From contig NZ_CP015583.1 in the NCBI RefSeq assembly GCF_001941945.1, positions 1,353,001-1,417,000 of the forward strand: DNA of 64,000 nt, read 5' to 3'. The position numbers and the translations under genes are program-made. Positions within the stretch are counted from its first letter, which is position 1. Every line of letters starts with the position of its first letter. Source of the DNA: Roseomonas gilardii. Lineage in GTDB: Bacteria; Pseudomonadota; Alphaproteobacteria; Acetobacterales; Acetobacteraceae. Below are positions 62,052 to 64,000 of the stretch, piece after piece. The notes below the pieces were generated by a model. That model saw only the letters and a program-made list of their open reading frames with translations. It did not search any database and had not been told where the DNA came from.

Positions 62052-62085
62052 AAAAACCCCCTGCCAGCGATGGCAGGGGGTTTTT
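62052..62085 (+). terminator. Intrinsic terminator of fusA
   Basis: A perfect 15-bp stem, AAAAACCCCCTGCCA/TGGCAGGGGGTTTTT, with GCGA tetraloop, followed by a T-rich CTTTG. It lies 57 bp past the fusA stop. The A-run/T-run pairing makes it effective on both strands. Confidence 0.95.
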
Positions 62086-62183
62086 CTTTGCGTGGTGTCC
62101 CGCTTCGACAAGGGGTGGCTGCGGTGCCCGGCGATGCACCCGCAGCCTCGGTGGAAAGGTTCCGCCCCTCCCGCCACCGGGTC

Positions 62184-62660
62184 GTTTTAGGGCTTTAGCA
62201 TTTTAGCATTTTAGCATTTTAGCATTTTAGGATTTTAGCCCTTTATTCGCCCAGGCAGATAAAGGACCTCGACCCATGAGGCGGGCAGGGGGTCGAACTC
62301 CATTTCCAAGGACGGATGGCGCCGAAGCGAGAATTGAGCGAGGCGGTATCTTGATTATATTCCTATAGCGGGCGGCTGGTGAGGAAGCAAGGGGCGTCGA
62401 GGGGGCCCCGATCCATGCGGCAGGACGTGTGGCCTCAGGGGAAAGGCGCAGCCTTCGCCCCGGTACTTCCATCCGCTGGTCGGGTCGGTGGGGCGGCGGT
62501 GATCGGCGGCGCCAGCTTCCCGGGTTCAGGGCACGCAGTGTCCTGACGGTGAGGGGGCTCCGAGGCGAGAGGCAGGGCCTCTCCCCCGGGGGCTGGCCAC
62601 GGAGTGCGATGCCGGAGCCTCGCATGCCCATGGGTCAGCCTGTTCCACCGTTCGTATGAG
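62184..62660. repeat. Dispersed intergenic repeat, copy B (inverted relative to copy A)
   Basis: Reverse complement of the element at 13168-13540. Matching blocks include GAACGGTGGAAC, GGCCAGCCCCCGGGGGAGAGGCC with the conserved GAGAGGC/GCCTCTC hairpin (loop CCT instead of TCT), CCCTGAACCC, ACGCCCCTTGCTTCC and TATAGGAATATAATCAAG. The A/T tail here is expanded into a tandem array. The intervening stretches differ in sequence, which points to conserved functional blocks within a common element. Confidence 0.7.
62194..62241. repeat. Tandem octamer array TTTAGCAT
   Basis: Four perfect head-to-tail copies of TTTAGCAT (62194-62225) followed by the variants TTTAGGAT and TTTAGCCC, and preceded by a partial GTTTTAGG. 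It is the tail of repeat copy B; copy A has only degenerate CTAAAAC units. A slippage-prone A/T island in otherwise GC-rich DNA. Confidence 0.9.
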
Positions 62661-62668
62661 GCCCGGCG

Positions 62669-63571
62669 TCAGCGCCGCGCGACGTTGAAGTTGATCGGCA
62701 CCGCGGCGCTGAAGGTGTCGTCGCTGAACTCCTCCGGCACCGGCGGCAGGGAGGCGCGCTGCAGGGTTTCCACGGCCGCCTCGTCGAGGAGTTCGCTGCC
62801 GCTGCTGCGGGACACCCGGGCCGAGATCAGCGTCCCGTCCCGCCGCATGGCGAAGGTCACGATCACGACGCCCTGGATGCCGCGCATCTCGGCCTCGCGC
62901 GGATAGCGCTTGGCGCGGTTGATCGCGGCCGAGAGCCGGCTGGTCCAGTTCGGCGGCGGGCCGGCCGTGGCCATGCGCGGGCGCGACGGGGCGGCCGGCG
63001 CGGCGGTGGCGGCCGGGGGCGCGTACTCGCGGGCCGCCGGTGCCTCGGTGACGGCAGGGCGCGGCGGGGCAGGCCTCGGCGGGGTGGGGCGCGGCGGCGT
63101 CGGGCGGGGCGGCGTGGGACGCGGCGGCGGGGGCGGTGCCGGCGGCGGCGGCTCGGGCAGGGGCTCCAGCGCGGGTTCCGGATCGGGCGGGGGCGCTTCG
63201 GCGACCTGCACCGGCTCCGGCTTCACCGGCTCGGTCACGGGCGGCGGCTCGGCCGTCTGCACGGGCGGCGGCTCGGCCGTCTGCACGGGCGGGGGCTCGG
63301 CGGCCTGCACGGGCGGCGGCGGCTCCGCCTCGGCCGGCGGGGGCGGTTCGGCGGGCTTGACGGTCTCGGCGGGCGGCGCCGCCGCGGCGGCCTCCGTGGC
63401 CTCTGCCGGGTTGTCCGGCGTTTCCTCGGGGGCCATCACCGCCAGCTCGACCGGCATCTCCACCTCGGCGGCCGGGGGTGGGGGCTCGGGGATCAGGAAC
63501 AGCGGCACGGCCACCGCCGCATGCAGCACCAGGGAAGTCCCCCAGCCGAGGACCTGCGCGCGCGTTGCCAT
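62669..63571 (-). CDS. tonB: TonB energy-transduction protein
   Basis: Links the proton-motive ExbBD complex to outer-membrane TonB-dependent receptors. 300 residues: a single N-terminal membrane helix (about 9-27) with the functional SxxxH pattern (Ser13, His17), then a long Pro/Glu/Ala-rich periplasmic spacer with repeated EPPPVQTA and PPRPTPPRP units (about 55-160), and a C-terminal TonB domain (about 215-300) including YPREAEMRGIQGVVIVTFAMRRDGT and the ending NFNVARR. The stop of exbD lies four bases before its ATG, so exbD and tonB are co-transcribed. Confidence 0.95.
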   Translation of the reverse strand: MATRAQVLGWGTSLVLHAAVAVPLFLIPEPPPPAAEVEMPVELAVMAPEETPDNPAEATEAAAAAPPAETVKPAEPPPPAEAEPPPPVQAAEPPPVQTAEPPPVQTAEPPPVTEPVKPEPVQVAEAPPPDPEPALEPLPEPPPPAPPPPPRPTPPRPTPPRPTPPRPAPPRPAVTEAPAAREYAPPAATAAPAAPSRPRMATAGPPPNWTSRLSAAINRAKRYPREAEMRGIQGVVIVTFAMRRDGTLISARVSRSSGSELLDEAAVETLQRASLPPVPEEFSDDTFSAAVPINFNVARR

Positions 63572-63575
63572 GGCG

Positions 63576-64000
63576 TCAGCGCGCCTGGACGGGGGGCGTG
63601 CCCGGCTCCGCCTCGGCGATCAGCGAGACGCGGGAGATGCCGGCGGCGGTGATGCGGCCCATCACCCGCAGGACCACGCCATAGGGGGTGTCGCGGTCGC
63701 CGCGCACATAGACGGGGGTATCGGGGTCGTCCCCCTGGGCTTCCTTGATGCGGGTGCCGACCTCGGCCTCCGGCACCTCGTCCTGCTTGATGAAGGTGCG
63801 GCCCTCGTGGTTCACGGTCAGCACCACGGGCGGCTTGGGCGCGGCGACGCGGGCGGCGGAGGTCTTGGGCAGGTTCACGGGAACGCCCACCACCATCATC
63901 GGGGCGGCCACCATGAAGATGATCAGCAGCACGAGCATCACGTCCACCAGGGGCGTGACGTTCATCTCGGCGAGTGGGCGCGCGTCGTCCTCGTCGCCGC
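63576..64000 (-). CDS. exbD: ExbD biopolymer transport protein (partial)
   Basis: ExbD-type proton-channel subunit; the first residues run off the window. The visible part keeps EMNVTPLVDVMLVLLIIFMVAAP, in which the essential membrane Asp is present in PLVDVML, and the periplasmic domain with VNLPKTSAARV, PDTPVYVRGDRDTPYGVVLRVMGRI. The frame continues upstream through an acidic GDEDDARPLAE, as expected for the cytoplasmic N-terminus. exbB presumably lies beyond the window. Confidence 0.93.
   Translation of the reverse strand, partial: GDEDDARPLAEMNVTPLVDVMLVLLIIFMVAAPMMVVGVPVNLPKTSAARVAAPKPPVVLTVNHEGRTFIKQDEVPEAEVGTRIKEAQGDDPDTPVYVRGDRDTPYGVVLRVMGRITAAGISRVSLIAEAEPGTPPVQAR

Noticed and set aside
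62194-62241. CRISPR array
   Set aside because: The repeated units are 8 bp, contiguous and without spacers, so this is a simple tandem repeat. No cas genes are in the window.
63050-63340. Tandem DNA repeats in the tonB region as a separate repeat element
   Set aside because: They encode the Pro-rich spacer of TonB and are explained by protein low complexity.

Overview
The window is very GC-rich, gene-dense bacterial chromosome, most likely from an alphaproteobacterium of the Acetobacteraceae (Roseomonas-like). The evidence is the hemC-hemD-Mic60-hemY gene order (an alphaproteobacterial signature), the alphaproteobacterial flagellar regulator FliX beside flgI, a DksA without a cysteine zinc finger, and strong G/C preference at third codon positions. 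The family-level assignment is inference. I see no prophage, transposase, rRNA operon or CRISPR array. There is one tRNA gene.

Layout. 1-4.6 kb: a minus-strand run tsaD > FkbM-type methyltransferase > rlmJ > gpsA, the first four genes overlapping by a few bases, followed by a truncated metal-chelate binding protein. 4.8-9.2 kb: the divergent heme and envelope operon hemC-hemD-mic60-hemY. 9.2-10.7 kb: tRNA-Thr(CGU) with poorly conserved small genes at its 3' side. 10.9-13.2 kb: a full-length CDC48/p97-type AAA ATPase, followed by a copy of a dispersed intergenic repeat. 13.7-21.8 kb: MarC, an epoxide hydrolase, an SMP-30-like exported protein, a two-gene hypothetical unit, a DapA-family lyase coupled to its GntR regulator (with an operator-like palindrome), and a PAS hybrid histidine kinase. 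22-29.8 kb: a metallo-hydrolase/Nudix pair, Pit phosphate permease with an OprP-like porin, a PhnA-like protein, a peroxiredoxin-cysteine synthase pair and a VOC protein. 30-34.6 kb: bestrophin, an exported beta-propeller protein and malate synthase G.

34.8-49.2 kb is an accessory catabolic region rich in C-N bond hydrolases: gamma-glutamyltransferase, a deacetylase, a stand-alone RutA pyrimidine oxygenase, an amidase, an M20 peptidase, an N-carbamoyl-D-amino-acid hydrolase and a hydantoinase-type amidohydrolase. An exported aldo-keto reductase, a tannase-family esterase and small secreted proteins lie among them. It looks like a nitrogen-scavenging repertoire. 50.0-50.9 kb encodes a histone-H1-like Lys/Ala/Pro/Thr repeat protein.

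51.0-56.5 kb is the most interesting stretch. It is a minus-strand run of a RibD-type reductase, a BchC-like dehydrogenase, a divergent pterin-synthase homologue that lacks the usual catalytic Cys and one zinc His, a GT4 glycosyltransferase and a methyltransferase, with an OtnK-type kinase just downstream. I read it as a candidate pathway for a modified or glycosylated pteridine-like compound. 56.6-59.1 kb holds flagellar genes (flgI-flgJ-like-flgN-like, divergent fliX). 59.2-62.0 kb holds dksA and an elongation factor G outside the usual str operon. After a strong terminator and a second, inverted copy of the dispersed repeat, the window ends with tonB and a truncated exbD, which would energise outer-membrane transport.
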